Below are positions 27,798 to 37,128 of a DNA stretch of 64,000 bases, piece by piece. The position numbers and the translations under genes are program-made. Source of the stretch: Paraburkholderia sp. NMBU_R16 (lineage in GTDB: Bacteria; Pseudomonadota; Gammaproteobacteria; Burkholderiales; Burkholderiaceae); the NCBI RefSeq assembly GCF_013282575.1, contig NZ_JAAAYE010000004.1, forward strand, positions 62,001 through 126,000. The letters run 5' to 3'. Numbering within the stretch: the stretch's first letter is position 1; each line of letters opens with the position of its first letter. A model generated the notes under the pieces. The model was not told the DNA's origin. It saw only the letters and a list, made by a program, of their open reading frames with translations, and made no database searches.

Positions 27798-28907
27798 GTG
27801 CCGGCGCCGTTCGCGCGCAAAATCATCCATTGCGATTGCGACTGTTTCTATGCCTCCGTCGAGATGCGCGACGACCCGAGCCTGCGCGGGCGGCCGCTCG
27901 CCGTGGGCGGCCGGCCCGAGCACCGTGGGGTCGTCGCCACGTGCAATTACGAAGCCAGGCGTTTCGGCATCCATTCGGCCATGTCCTCCGCGCTCGCCGT
28001 TCGGAAATGCCCCGACTTGCTGATCCTGCCGCCCGCGATGGAGAAATACCGCATCGCCTCGCGCCAGATCATGGCGATTTACCGCGAATACACCGCCGAG
28101 GTCGAGCCGTTGTCGCTCGACGAGGCCTATCTCGACGTGACCGATTCCCCCCATTGCAAGGGCAGCGCCACGTTGATGGCCGAGCAGATCCGCGAGCGCG
28201 TGCGTGCCACGGTTGGCGTAACCGTATCGGCGGGCGTCGGGCCGAACAAGTTCGTTGCCAAGATCGCATCGGATTGGAACAAGCCCGACGGTCTTTTCGT
28301 CGTGCGTCCGCATGAAGTCGATGCTTTCGTCGCGGCGTTGCCGGTCCGCAAGATTTTCGGCGTGGGGAAGGTAACGGCCGCCAAGCTCGAGAAGCTCGGC
28401 ATCGCGACCTGCAACGATTTGCGCGCATGGTCGCTAGTCGATCTTCACAGCCGTTTCGGCGCGTTCGGCAAGCGCCTTTACGAGCTCTCGCGCGGTATCG
28501 ATCACCGGACAGTTCAAGCGGATCAGGAGCGCAAATCGGTCAGCGTCGAGACGACCTACGTCACGGATCTGCGCACGCTGGACGAATGTGCCCGCGAATT
28601 GCGTCGTCTCGCCGAGCAGCTCGATGCGCGCATCGAGCGCGTAGGCGCCGCTTCCGCCATTCGCAAGATGTTCGTCAAGATCCGGTTCGCCGACTTTCAA
28701 CGGACCACCGTCGAGTGCGTGGCCGATGCGACGCACCTGCCCACGCTGCTCGCGCTGCTCGAAAAAGGCTTGGCGCGGCGCGACCGCCCGGTGCGGCTGC
28801 TCGGCGTGGGCGTGCGTCTCGAGGAGGATGAAAGCCGCATGAACGGCCAGTTTCCGCTTTTCGACGACGGGCCGACGCAAAACGGTGCGCCCACCGGCGA
28901 GCGTTAG
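27798..28907 (+). CDS. dinB: DNA polymerase IV (Y-family, SOS-induced)
   Basis: Error-prone translesion polymerase. Family landmarks are RKIIHCDCDCFYASVEMRDDP (metal-binding Asp; quoted in two parts with the N-terminus), EPLSLDEAYLDVT with catalytic Asp-Glu, GVGPNKFVAKIASDWNKPDG, the helix-hairpin-helix (KIFGVGKVTAAKLEKLGI) and a little-finger domain with RKSVSVETTYVTDL. The frame is open from 27705, but that ATG lies upstream of the -10/LexA box and cannot be on the mRNA. GTG at 27798 gives a 54-nt leader and an N-terminus only five residues longer than E. coli DinB. TTG at 27747 is an alternative that would be nearly leaderless. The protein has 369 residues from this start. Confidence 0.93.
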   Translation: MPAPFARKIIHCDCDCFYASVEMRDDPSLRGRPLAVGGRPEHRGVVATCNYEARRFGIHSAMSSALAVRKCPDLLILPPAMEKYRIASRQIMAIYREYTAEVEPLSLDEAYLDVTDSPHCKGSATLMAEQIRERVRATVGVTVSAGVGPNKFVAKIASDWNKPDGLFVVRPHEVDAFVAALPVRKIFGVGKVTAAKLEKLGIATCNDLRAWSLVDLHSRFGAFGKRLYELSRGIDHRTVQADQERKSVSVETTYVTDLRTLDECARELRRLAEQLDARIERVGAASAIRKMFVKIRFADFQRTTVECVADATHLPTLLALLEKGLARRDRPVRLLGVGVRLEEDESRMNGQFPLFDDGPTQNGAPTGER

Positions 28908-28963
28908 AATCGACGGCGCGCCCAGTCTCTTCTCTGTCCACCCCATTTGCCGAGGACTCTTCG

Positions 28964-30250
28964 ATGGACCTCATCATTCGCCGCGCCGCGTTGCCCTCGC
29001 ATGTCGCGGGGCGCGATCGTCCTGTCGACATCGGTATTGTCGGCGGCCGTATCGAAACGGTCGAACCCGATCTCGGCGCGTCGGGCCGGGAGGAGATCGA
29101 TGCGGGCGGCGCCCTCGTGACGCCGCCGTTCGTCGATGCGCATTTCCACCTCGATGCCGCGCTCTCGTACGGGCTGCCGCGTGTGAACGAGTCGGGCACC
29201 TTGCTGGAAGGCATTGCGCTATGGGGCGAACTCAAACCGCAACTGACGCAAGAGGCGCTCGTCGAGCGCGCGCTGCGGTATTGCGACTGGGCTGTCGCGC
29301 GCGGCTTGTTGGCCATGCGCTCTCATGTCGATGTATGCGATTCGCGCCTGCTCGCGGTCGAGGCGCTGCTGGAAGTAAAGCGCCGCGTCGCGCCGTATCT
29401 GGATCTGCAACTGGTCGCTTTTCCACAGGATGGTCTGCTGCGCAGCGAAGGGGCGTTCGATAACCTCAAGCGCGCCATCGCGATGGGCGTCGACGTGGTG
29501 GGCGGCATTCCTCATTTCGAGCGGACGATGGCGGACGGGGCGGAATCGATCCGACTGCTTTGCGAATTCGCGGCGGACAAGGGGCTGCCGGTCGACATGC
29601 ATTGCGACGAATCGGACGACCCGCTCTCGCGCCATATCGAAACGCTCTGCGCGCATACGCATCGGCTCGGGCTGGGTGGACGCGTGGCGGGTTCGCATCT
29701 GACGTCGATGCATTCGATGGACAACTACTACGTCAGCAAGCTGCTGCCGCTGATGCACGAATCGGGTGTGGCGGCGATCGCCAATCCGCTCATCAACATC
29801 ACGCTGCAGGGCCGTTCGGATACCTATCCAAAGCGGCGCGGCATGACGCGCGTACCGGAGATGCTGGCGGCCGGCATTGAGGTGGCCTTCGGCCACGATT
29901 GCGTGATGGACCCGTGGTACAGCCTGGGTTCGGGCGATATGCTCGAGGTCGCGCATATGGGGCTGCACGTGGCGCAAATGACGGGGCAGGCCGCGATGCA
30001 CGCCGCGTTCGATGCCGTCACCAGCGGTGCGGCCCGTGTCGTCGGCCTGGAGGACTACGGCATTGCGCCGGGGTGCCATGCCGATTGCGTGGTGCTCGAT
30101 GCGCGCGATCCGATCGAAGCGATTCGTCTGCGCGCCGCACGGCTCGCGGTGATTCGGCGAGGGAAGGTGATCGCGCGTTCTCCCGCGGCCCGCGCGTCGC
30201 TGACCCTCGACGGGCGTCCGCGCGAAGTCGATTTCAAGCTCGATCGCTAA
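28964..30250 (+). CDS. codA: Cytosine deaminase-like amidohydrolase
   Basis: A 428-residue metal-dependent hydrolase aligned along its length with E. coli CodA (427 aa). Metal ligands are His-x-His in DAHFHLDAA, His in MHCDESDD, and Asp in FGHDCVMDPWY. Catalytic Glu (HCDE), His in GSHLTSMHS and Gln in FPQDG are retained. The residue after the metal-binding Asp is Cys where E. coli CodA has Asp314, a substrate-contact position, so the true substrate could be cytosine, isocytosine or another pyrimidine/triazine amine. There is no codB permease next to it. It starts 56 bp after dinB on the same strand. Confidence 0.83.
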   Translation: MDLIIRRAALPSHVAGRDRPVDIGIVGGRIETVEPDLGASGREEIDAGGALVTPPFVDAHFHLDAALSYGLPRVNESGTLLEGIALWGELKPQLTQEALVERALRYCDWAVARGLLAMRSHVDVCDSRLLAVEALLEVKRRVAPYLDLQLVAFPQDGLLRSEGAFDNLKRAIAMGVDVVGGIPHFERTMADGAESIRLLCEFAADKGLPVDMHCDESDDPLSRHIETLCAHTHRLGLGGRVAGSHLTSMHSMDNYYVSKLLPLMHESGVAAIANPLINITLQGRSDTYPKRRGMTRVPEMLAAGIEVAFGHDCVMDPWYSLGSGDMLEVAHMGLHVAQMTGQAAMHAAFDAVTSGAARVVGLEDYGIAPGCHADCVVLDARDPIEAIRLRAARLAVIRRGKVIARSPAARASLTLDGRPREVDFKLDR

Positions 30251-30329
30251 GGCAAGTGAGCACTGCCGGCAACGGCGGGGGGCAGGCGCGGAGCCTGCCC
30301 CTTACCCGCTTGTCAGGCTGTCTTGGCAC

Positions 30330-32462
30330 TCACTGCGCGGGCGCGCTCGCCATGCCGTTATGGCGCAGCAGTGCATCGATCGTCGGTGCGCGCCCGCGGA
30401 ATGCCTTGAACGATTCCATCGCCGGCCGGCTGCCGCCCACTTCGAGGATTTCCTGGCGATACCGCTCGCCGGTACGCGGGTCGAGCACGCTGCCGTCGGC
30501 CAGCTTAGCGGCATCCTCGAACGCGGCGTACGCGTCGGCCGAGAGCACTTCGGCCCACTTGTAGCTGTAGTACCCCGCCGCATAGCCGCCCGCGAAGACG
30601 TGACTGAATGTATTGGGCCAGCGCGAAAACGCCGCCTGCGGAATCACGTGGTAACGCTCGTTGATCTCGCGCGCGAGATCGTTGGCGTTCAGTTTGCCGT
30701 CGACGTCGAAATCGATATGCAGTCGCATATCGAACATCGAGAAGACGATTTGCCGCATCGTCGCCAGCCCGCTTTGGAAGTTCTTCGCGGCGAGCATCTT
30801 GTCGAAGAGGGCGCGCGGCAGCTTGGCGCCCGTATCGACGTGCGACGACATGTCGGCCAGGACGTCCCACTCCCAGCAGAAGTTCTCCATGAACTGCGAC
30901 GGCAACTCGACCGCATCCCATTCGACGCCGTTGATGCCCGACACCGCGAGTTCATCGACACGCGTGAGCATGTGATGCAGACCGTGACCGAACTCATGAA
31001 AGAGCGTAATCACTTCGTCGTGCGTGAAACAGGCAGGCTTGCCGCCGACCGGGGCCGAGAAATTGCAGGTGAGATACGCGACAGGCGTTTGCAGTTCGCC
31101 CTCGGTCTTGCGATGACGCGAGCGCGCATCGTCCATCCAGGCACCACCGCGCTTGCCTTCGCGCGCGTATAGGTCGAGATAGAACTGGGCGAGCAGCGAA
31201 CCGTCGCGGTTTTCGACGCGGAAGAAACGGACGTCGGGATGCCAGCGCGCAGCTTCGTCGGGACGAATATTCACGCCGAAGAGCGTTTCTGCGACCTTGA
31301 ACAACCCGCTCAGCACCGCGGGTTCCGGGAAGTACTGCTTGACCTCGTTTTCCGAGAACGCGTAGCGCTTTTCACGCAGCCGTTCGCCCGCGAACGCGAT
31401 GTCCCACGGCTCGAGCTGCGTCAAACCCAGCTCGGAGGCGGCGAACTCGCGCAGTTCCTGCCAGTCCTTTTCGGCGTAGGGCCGGGCGCGGTTGGCGAGA
31501 TCGTCGAGGAAAGCCACGACCTGCTCGGGCGAATCGGCCATCTTCGGGACGAGCGAGACTTCGGCGAAGTTGCGGTAGCCGAGCATGCGCGCTTCCTCGC
31601 GCCGCAGCTTCAGGAGCTCGGCGACGATGGCGGTGTTGTCCCACTCGGCTTTGCCTGCTCCGTAAGTGCCGCCGAGCTCGGACGCGCGCGTCACATAGGC
31701 GCGGTACATCGCCTCGCGCATCGGGCGATGCGTAGCGTACTGCATGACCGGAAAATACGAAGGGAAGTGCAGCGTGAATTTCCAGCCCTCGATACCGGCG
31801 CTCTCGGCCGCCTGCCGGGCCGCCTGGATGACGTCGTCGGGCAGCCCGGCCAGCTCGGCATCCGTCTTCGCGACATACGCGTAGGCATTGGTCGCATCGA
31901 GCACATGATCGGAAAACGCCTTGGCGAGCGCGGCCTGACGTTCTTGCAGTTCCATGAAGCGCGGCTTTTGGTCTTCGGGCAGTTCGGCACCCGACAAACG
32001 GAAGTCGCGCAGGGCGTTTTCGAGGATCTTCTTGCGCTCGCGGCTGAGTGCCGCAAAACCCTCGCTCGCGGCGATGGCCTTGTACTTTTCGAACAGCGCG
32101 AGGTTCTGGCCGACGCTCGACCAGAACTCGGTCACGCGCGGCAAATTTTCGCCGTAGGCCGCGCGCAGCTCCGGCGTATCGGCCACGGCGTTCAAGTGGC
32201 CGACGATACCCCAGGCGCGCGAAAGCGGCTCGGTCGCACGCTCGGTCGCCTCGACCACGTCGGCCCATGTGGCCGGCGTTCGCGGGTCGAGCGCGCGGTC
32301 GATCGCCGCCTGCGCATCGGCGAGCAGCACATCGAGCGCCGGCGTGACATGTTCGGGCCGGATCTCGCCGAAACGGGGCAGGCCGGAGAAGTCGAGCAGC
32401 GGATTGTCCTCACGCGAGCGCGAGCCCGAGGAGGCGGACGTATCGTGCGTGTTGTTGGCCAT
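30330..32462 (-). CDS. prlC: Oligopeptidase A (M3 family zinc metallopeptidase)
   Basis: Cytoplasmic peptidase degrading short peptides, including cleaved signal peptides. It has 710 residues, slightly longer than E. coli OpdA (680). The zinc site HEFGHGLHHML is clear, followed by the downstream Glu region SGINGVEWDAVELPSQFMENF (quoted for location). N-terminal LDFSGLPRFGEIRPEHVTPAL is typical of the family. A Ser/Asp-rich leader of about 20 residues precedes it. folD follows on the same strand in the direction away, 78 bp upstream of the start, so the order is folD then prlC. Confidence 0.96.
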   Translation of the reverse strand: MANNTHDTSASSGSRSREDNPLLDFSGLPRFGEIRPEHVTPALDVLLADAQAAIDRALDPRTPATWADVVEATERATEPLSRAWGIVGHLNAVADTPELRAAYGENLPRVTEFWSSVGQNLALFEKYKAIAASEGFAALSRERKKILENALRDFRLSGAELPEDQKPRFMELQERQAALAKAFSDHVLDATNAYAYVAKTDAELAGLPDDVIQAARQAAESAGIEGWKFTLHFPSYFPVMQYATHRPMREAMYRAYVTRASELGGTYGAGKAEWDNTAIVAELLKLRREEARMLGYRNFAEVSLVPKMADSPEQVVAFLDDLANRARPYAEKDWQELREFAASELGLTQLEPWDIAFAGERLREKRYAFSENEVKQYFPEPAVLSGLFKVAETLFGVNIRPDEAARWHPDVRFFRVENRDGSLLAQFYLDLYAREGKRGGAWMDDARSRHRKTEGELQTPVAYLTCNFSAPVGGKPACFTHDEVITLFHEFGHGLHHMLTRVDELAVSGINGVEWDAVELPSQFMENFCWEWDVLADMSSHVDTGAKLPRALFDKMLAAKNFQSGLATMRQIVFSMFDMRLHIDFDVDGKLNANDLAREINERYHVIPQAAFSRWPNTFSHVFAGGYAAGYYSYKWAEVLSADAYAAFEDAAKLADGSVLDPRTGERYRQEILEVGGSRPAMESFKAFRGRAPTIDALLRHNGMASAPAQ

Positions 32463-32539
32463 GGCGCTTCCTGTTCTGTCGTTGATCGAATCCGGACATT
32501 GTCCTGCGGACCGGATAACCGTATTGGAGAACTCGTGTC

Positions 32540-33409
32540 CTAACGGGACTGCTCGCGATGCGAGGCGCAGCGTTCCGCCGCTTCGATCGTATTCACGAGC
32601 AGCATCGTGATCGTCATCGGCCCGACGCCGCCGGGCACCGGTGTGATGAATCCGGCCACCGCGCTGACTCCGGCGAAATCGACGTCGCCGCAGAGCTTGC
32701 CGGCATCGTCGCGGTTCATGCCGACATCGATGACAGCGGCGCCGGGCTTGACCATATCGGCCGTGACGATGTTTCGCCGTCCCGTCGCGGCGACGATCAC
32801 GTCCGCGCCGCGCGTATGCGCCGCCAAGTCGCGGGTCTTGCTATGGCATATGGTGACCGTTGCACCGGCTTCAAGCAGAAGCAACGCCATGGGTTTGCCG
32901 ACGATGTTCGAGCGGCCGATGACGACGGCGTTCGCGCCACGCAGATCGATGCCCGAGGCTTCGAGCATCTTCATGATGCCGTAGGGTGTGCAAGGGCGGA
33001 AAAGCGGCTTGCCGGTCATCAGCGCACCGGCATTGGCGATATGAAAACCGTCGACGTCTTTCTCCGGCGCGATCGCTTCGATGACTTTGTGGCTGTCGAT
33101 GTGCTGCGGCAGCGGCAGTTGAACCAGGATGCCGTGAATCGACGGGTCGCGGTTGAGCGCGTCGATGCGTTCGAGCAGCGCCGCTTCGGTCAGCGTCGCC
33201 GGATAGCGGTCGTACGAGGAGTGGATGCCGTTGTCCCGGCACGCCTTCACTTTGTTGCGGACGTAGACCTCGCTCGCCGGATTGTCGCCGACGAGCACGA
33301 CCGCAAGACCCGGGTGGCAACCTCGTGCCGTCAACGCGGCGGCGCGTGCGGCGACATCGCTGCGCAGGGTCTTCGAAAGGGCGATGCCGTCGATCAGTGT
33401 GGCTGTCAT
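32540..33409 (-). CDS. folD: Bifunctional methylenetetrahydrofolate dehydrogenase / cyclohydrolase
   Basis: Interconverts 5,10-methylene-, methenyl- and 10-formyl-tetrahydrofolate for one-carbon metabolism. It has 289 residues. Signatures are [18 protein letters not shown] (with catalytic Lys), [29 protein letters not shown] (NADP binding) and [18 protein letters not shown]. Probably first gene of a folD-prlC unit (78-bp gap). A -10-like TATAAT lies on the minus strand at 33558-33563. I looked for a ZTP riboswitch, sometimes found before folD, and did not see its conserved core. Confidence 0.97.
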   Translation of the reverse strand: MTATLIDGIALSKTLRSDVAARAAALTARGCHPGLAVVLVGDNPASEVYVRNKVKACRDNGIHSSYDRYPATLTEAALLERIDALNRDPSIHGILVQLPLPQHIDSHKVIEAIAPEKDVDGFHIANAGALMTGKPLFRPCTPYGIMKMLEASGIDLRGANAVVIGRSNIVGKPMALLLLEAGATVTICHSKTRDLAAHTRGADVIVAATGRRNIVTADMVKPGAAVIDVGMNRDDAGKLCGDVDFAGVSAVAGFITPVPGGVGPMTITMLLVNTIEAAERCASHREQSR

Positions 33410-33713
33410 GGTGGTCGGTCGAGATTGAAAAAATGACGATGCAATGCGCGAGACGGCGGCCGCGGCGCGGACTTCGAAGCGAAGGGAAGAGGCGGCGCCG
33501 TGGGGCCGCGTTTTGTCGCGCTGGGCCGGCGCTTATGCAACGGCGCGCAAAATGGGGATTATACCGCCGGGCCGAAAAGCGACGCGCACTAGATCAATAG
33601 CGACATTGATGCCCGGTGCGCCCGAGAGAACGCACCGCTGCGAGATGCTACCGCCACCCGACTGACTGATCTGTCCGGCTGGGCGCCCCGGTGGCGCCGC
33701 CGCCGGGAAGCGA
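33410..33713 (-). promoter_or_regulatory. folD upstream region
   Basis: 304 bp between the folD start and the 3' end of the response regulator gene. It contains a TATAAT box at 33558-33563 (minus strand) as the best -10 for folD; the -35 is weak. The leader to the ATG would be about 145 nt, GC-rich, with no riboswitch recognised. Open frames here are not gene-like. Confidence 0.5.
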
Positions 33714-34352
33714 TTATTGCTGGGGCTTGTTCGACAATGCGAGCCGCAGCAGATCGGCGACCGTATTGACGTTGAGCTTTTCCATGATGTTGGCGCGGTG
33801 CGCCTCGACAGTCTTGATGCTGATGCCGAGATCGTCGGCGATCTGCTTGTTCAGACGCCCGGCGATGATACGCTCGAGCACCTGATGTTCCCGGGCCGTC
33901 AGCTTCGAGAGCCGCTCGGCAGCCGCACGCTGTTGCTGCACGCTGGAGCTCTCGCTGCGAGCCTTGTCGAGCATGCGCTCGACGAGCTTGCGCAGTTCCG
34001 CCTCGTCGAACGGCTTTTCGATGAAATCCATCGCGCCTTTTTTCATCGTCGAGACGGCCATCGGCACGTCGCCGTGACCTGTCACGAAAATGATCGGCAG
34101 CGAAGCGTTTTCCGCGATAAGCCGCTCTTGCAACTCGAGGCCGCTCATGCCCGACATACGCACATCCAGGATCAGGCAGGCGATCTGGCCGGCCTGATGT
34201 GCGGGCTGATAAGCCTCGAGGAATTGTTCAGCGCTCGAGAAGCACTGCACCCGATAGCCGTTCGCCTCGAGCAGCCAACGCAACGAATCGCGCACGGCCT
34301 CGTCGTCGTCGACGACAAAGACGGTTTCCTGACTGGTGACTGGGCTACTCAT
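33714..34352 (-). CDS. FixJ/NarL-type response regulator
   Basis: A 212-residue two-component regulator. The receiver (about 8-125) has DDDE at the acidic pocket, phospho-acceptor Asp in LILDVRMSGMSG, and Lys in EKPFDEAEL. The C-terminal LuxR-type HTH includes LTAREHQVLERIIAGRLNKQ and ISIKTVEAHRANIMEKL. It overlaps the sensor kinase gene by 4 bases, so the pair is translated together. The receiver resembles FixJ/TodT-like regulators of the C4-dicarboxylate/aromatic type. Targets unknown; aceE, divergent from the kinase, is a positional candidate. Confidence 0.92.
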   Translation of the reverse strand: MSSPVTSQETVFVVDDDEAVRDSLRWLLEANGYRVQCFSSAEQFLEAYQPAHQAGQIACLILDVRMSGMSGLELQERLIAENASLPIIFVTGHGDVPMAVSTMKKGAMDFIEKPFDEAELRKLVERMLDKARSESSSVQQQRAAAERLSKLTAREHQVLERIIAGRLNKQIADDLGISIKTVEAHRANIMEKLNVNTVADLLRLALSNKPQQ

Positions 34353-36862
34353 AGCTCTCCCGTAACGGTTTGTGGTCGAGGTGCCTCGGACCCGCCTTGG
34401 TTCGGATCGGCAGGTTCGCCGATCGGCAGACTACAGTGAAACGTCGCGCCTGTGATCTTTCCGTTGGCATCGACGTTGTTCACAACCCACAGGCGGCCGC
34501 GATGCGATTCGATAATCGAACGGCATATATTGAGCCCCATGCCCATGCCGTCCGATTTGGTGCTGTAAAACGGTTCGAACAGCCGTTCGATGGCGGCTTC
34601 GTCCACACCCGGCCCCTGATCGACGACGCTGATGCATGCGAAACCGGCATCGAGCTTGACGATGACGCGGATCACGGCGTCGGTGGCGTTGGGATGGGCC
34701 TCGTGCATGGCCTCGGCGGCGTTCTTGAGCAAGTTGACGAGCACCTGCTCGATGAGCACCGGGTCGACGTAGATGACAGGTAGACGCGAGCGAATCTCCG
34801 TCAGGATCCGGATGCGGCGCTTGCGCGCTTCGATCTCGGCCAGGCCCACCGCATCGGCGACGATGTCGGACACGCGCGCCGCCTGCCGCTTCGGCTCGCT
34901 GCGCTTCACGAACTCGCGAATACGCTTGATGATCATGCCTGCGCGCACCGCCTGCTGAGCCGTTTTTTCGAGCACGGGCAACAACGTATCGGACTGCGTA
35001 CGGCCCGCTTTGACGAGCGCGACTGTGCCCGAGCAGTAGTTGTTGATTGCCGCGAGCGGCTGATTGAGTTCGTGCGCGAGCGACGATGCCATTTCGCCCA
35101 TCGTCATGAGCCGGCTCGTGAAGTGAAGCTTTTCTTCCTGCTGGCGCGCGAGTTCCTGCGCCTGCTTGCGCGTCGTGATGTCGGTCGCGATTTGCATCTG
35201 CGCGAGATGGCCGTCGACCCACTGAATGTACTGGCGCCGGACCTCGAACCACTTCTGAATGCTCTGCACGTAGACTTCCTGTGCGTCGGCCGTGCCCTCG
35301 GTGAGCGCGGCGGCCGGCAATCCCGCGTAAGTATCGATCATGTCGATCGAATCGGAAGAGGCCTGCGTGCTGTCGAAGCCGCCGCCCGCGAGCTCGAGAT
35401 GGCCGTCGGGCCGGATGCCGAACAGGTGCCGGTAATAGCGGTTCGCGAAAAGCAGCTCGGCTTCGTCGGCCGCGAGCACCGACACGGCCGCGTCGAGGCT
35501 CTCGAGCACCGTGGTGAACCGCTCGTGCGCTGCCGCGAGCTCCTCTCTTGCGCGCTTGGGCTCGGTGATGTCGGTCATCGAAGACATCCAGCCCGTTTGC
35601 CGGCCCGAACTGTCGATGAGCGGCGAGACATAAAGGCGCGCGTGAAAGATCGAGCCGTCCTTGCGGCGTACCCGCAATTCGAAACCCGAGGACGGAGCCT
35701 TGCCGCGCAGCGTCATGTCGAGCTGGCGCTGCATTTCGGGGTAGGCGTCGCGCGGCCAATAAGGGAAGGGCGCCGTTTTTCCGACGAGGTCGCTTTCGTC
35801 CCAGCCCGTCATCCGGCAAAACGCCGGATTCACGTGGGTAATGCGTCCGTGCATGTCCAGCACGCGCATGCCGATCAGCACCGAGTTTTCCATCGCGCGG
35901 CGAAAGAACGCCTCGGCATAAAGTGCCTGCTGCGCCTCGAAACGCTGGCGCGTGTGCTTCCAAAGACTCCACAAACTCCAGAGCACGAAGCAAGACAAGC
36001 CGGCCACGAGCCATACGAGCGTGTTGTTGGTGAAGTTCGTCAGTTGGGGGAACGCATAGACGCGCACCGTCAGCCCCTGGCCCGGCGGATCGAGCGGCAG
36101 GTCGTAGAACAGATCGCGGGGCAGGCGCGGACGCGTCGATGTGGTCGCGAGCTCGCGGTTATTCGCATCGAGCAGCGAGATCTTGTACTTTGCCGAGAGT
36201 TCGGGCGGGATATCGTGCTTGAGCACGCCTTCGATCGAAAAGACGACGGCAATGGCGCCCAGGAATTCACGGTCGCGGTAGATCGGCGTTTGCAGCGTCA
36301 GATAGCCGTTGCCAAGGTCATCGTAGATGAGCGGCGAATAGATCTGGCGCCGCGTGGCGCGTGCTTCTCCGAATCCGGCTGTGACGGCGACATCCATCTG
36401 CGCGTCGGTGAGTCGCGCGAAACGCTGGCCCGCGAGCGGCAACGGCGTATCGGGCCAGCGGGGCTGCTTCTGGCTCGTATACCAATTGACGTAGAGGATC
36501 TCGGGGTGGGCCTGCACGATGTCGGTCATCGACATCTGGAACGAGTGCTGGTCCGCGTGTCCGGCCGCAAGATCGCGCGCGAGCGCCTGCAGCTGTTCCT
36601 GGGCTCCCGTCATCGACAGCCGGATCTGCTGCTGCGCCCAGGCGACATTGCGGTACAACGTATCCTCTTGCTGCTGTTGCTCCCTGCGGTTCAAGCTCCA
36701 CAGGATGAGGCTCATGACGACGAGGAACACCAGGATCGACAGCAGCGGCGTCAGCAAATAGGAATTCGACCACCACGGTCCGTGGTGCCAGCGGGACGGC
36801 GTCGAATCCGCCCGGGGACCGGACGGCCGCGCCGAGCGTGCGAAAAGCCGATCGGTCAACAT
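34349..36862 (-). CDS. PAS-domain membrane sensor histidine kinase
   Basis: An 837-residue inner-membrane kinase, partner of the FixJ-type regulator. TM1 (LLTPLLSILVFLVVMSLILW) and TM2 (TLVWLVAGLSCFVLWSLWSLW, around residue 300) enclose a ~230-residue periplasmic sensor domain that looks PDC/CACHE-like. Two cytoplasmic PAS domains follow (ITHVNPAFCRMTGWDESDLVG; AELLFANRYYRHLFG), then the H-box SSLAHELNQPLAAINNYCSG and an ATPase domain with NLLKNAAEAM and GMGLNICRSI. The start at 36862 (MLTDRLFARSARP) is chosen; the frame beyond it runs into the aceE promoter region. Signal unknown. Confidence 0.93.
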   Translation of the reverse strand: MLTDRLFARSARPSGPRADSTPSRWHHGPWWSNSYLLTPLLSILVFLVVMSLILWSLNRREQQQQEDTLYRNVAWAQQQIRLSMTGAQEQLQALARDLAAGHADQHSFQMSMTDIVQAHPEILYVNWYTSQKQPRWPDTPLPLAGQRFARLTDAQMDVAVTAGFGEARATRRQIYSPLIYDDLGNGYLTLQTPIYRDREFLGAIAVVFSIEGVLKHDIPPELSAKYKISLLDANNRELATTSTRPRLPRDLFYDLPLDPPGQGLTVRVYAFPQLTNFTNNTLVWLVAGLSCFVLWSLWSLWKHTRQRFEAQQALYAEAFFRRAMENSVLIGMRVLDMHGRITHVNPAFCRMTGWDESDLVGKTAPFPYWPRDAYPEMQRQLDMTLRGKAPSSGFELRVRRKDGSIFHARLYVSPLIDSSGRQTGWMSSMTDITEPKRAREELAAAHERFTTVLESLDAAVSVLAADEAELLFANRYYRHLFGIRPDGHLELAGGGFDSTQASSDSIDMIDTYAGLPAAALTEGTADAQEVYVQSIQKWFEVRRQYIQWVDGHLAQMQIATDITTRKQAQELARQQEEKLHFTSRLMTMGEMASSLAHELNQPLAAINNYCSGTVALVKAGRTQSDTLLPVLEKTAQQAVRAGMIIKRIREFVKRSEPKRQAARVSDIVADAVGLAEIEARKRRIRILTEIRSRLPVIYVDPVLIEQVLVNLLKNAAEAMHEAHPNATDAVIRVIVKLDAGFACISVVDQGPGVDEAAIERLFEPFYSTKSDGMGMGLNICRSIIESHRGRLWVVNNVDANGKITGATFHCSLPIGEPADPNQGGSEAPRPQTVTGEL

Positions 36863-36987
36863 GGCTCGAATTGTAGCGCAGCGCCGCCCCGCCAATTGGC
36901 GTAAAACAGGGAGAAACCCCAGGCGATCCGGACCATTGGCTCCTTCGCGTCCCGTTTCGGGCAGATTCCCTGTGCGTCGCAGCAATA

Positions 36988-37022
36988 TTCCGTATTATGA
37001 GAAATGATCTCGTAATTTGAAA
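36988..37022 (+). promoter_or_regulatory. Tandem IclR-like operator sites upstream of aceE
   Basis: Two 15-bp near-palindromes, TTCCGTATTATGAGA (36988-37002) and TCTCGTAATTTGAAA (37008-37022), start 20 bp apart. Together they form a larger inverted repeat, TTATGAGA-N5-TCTCGTAA (36995-37015). The second site matches, in 13 of 15 positions, TCTCGTATTGTGAAA between iclR and lutA at 46.9 kb. Position just upstream of the aceE -35 suggests transcriptional control. Confidence 0.6.
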
Positions 37023-37028
37023 AATTGA

Positions 37029-37058
37029 TTGCGCATGAGGGGCCAGCCTCTTTACAAT
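37029..37058 (+). promoter_or_regulatory. Candidate aceE promoter
   Basis: TTGCGC (37029-37034), 18 bases, TACAAT (37053-37058). Transcription would start about 65 bp before the aceE ATG (37129), which has AGGAG(A) at the expected distance (CCAGGAGACGAGA). Confidence 0.6.
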
Positions 37059-37128
37059 CGCCGACAATTGCCGCGGCCCTACCTGGCCTGCGCCTGTCCA
37101 AAGAGCATTCCCTATCCAGGAGACGAGA

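Noticed and set aside
33410-33560. ZTP riboswitch before folD
   Set aside because: The conserved core elements of that riboswitch are not visible on the minus strand.
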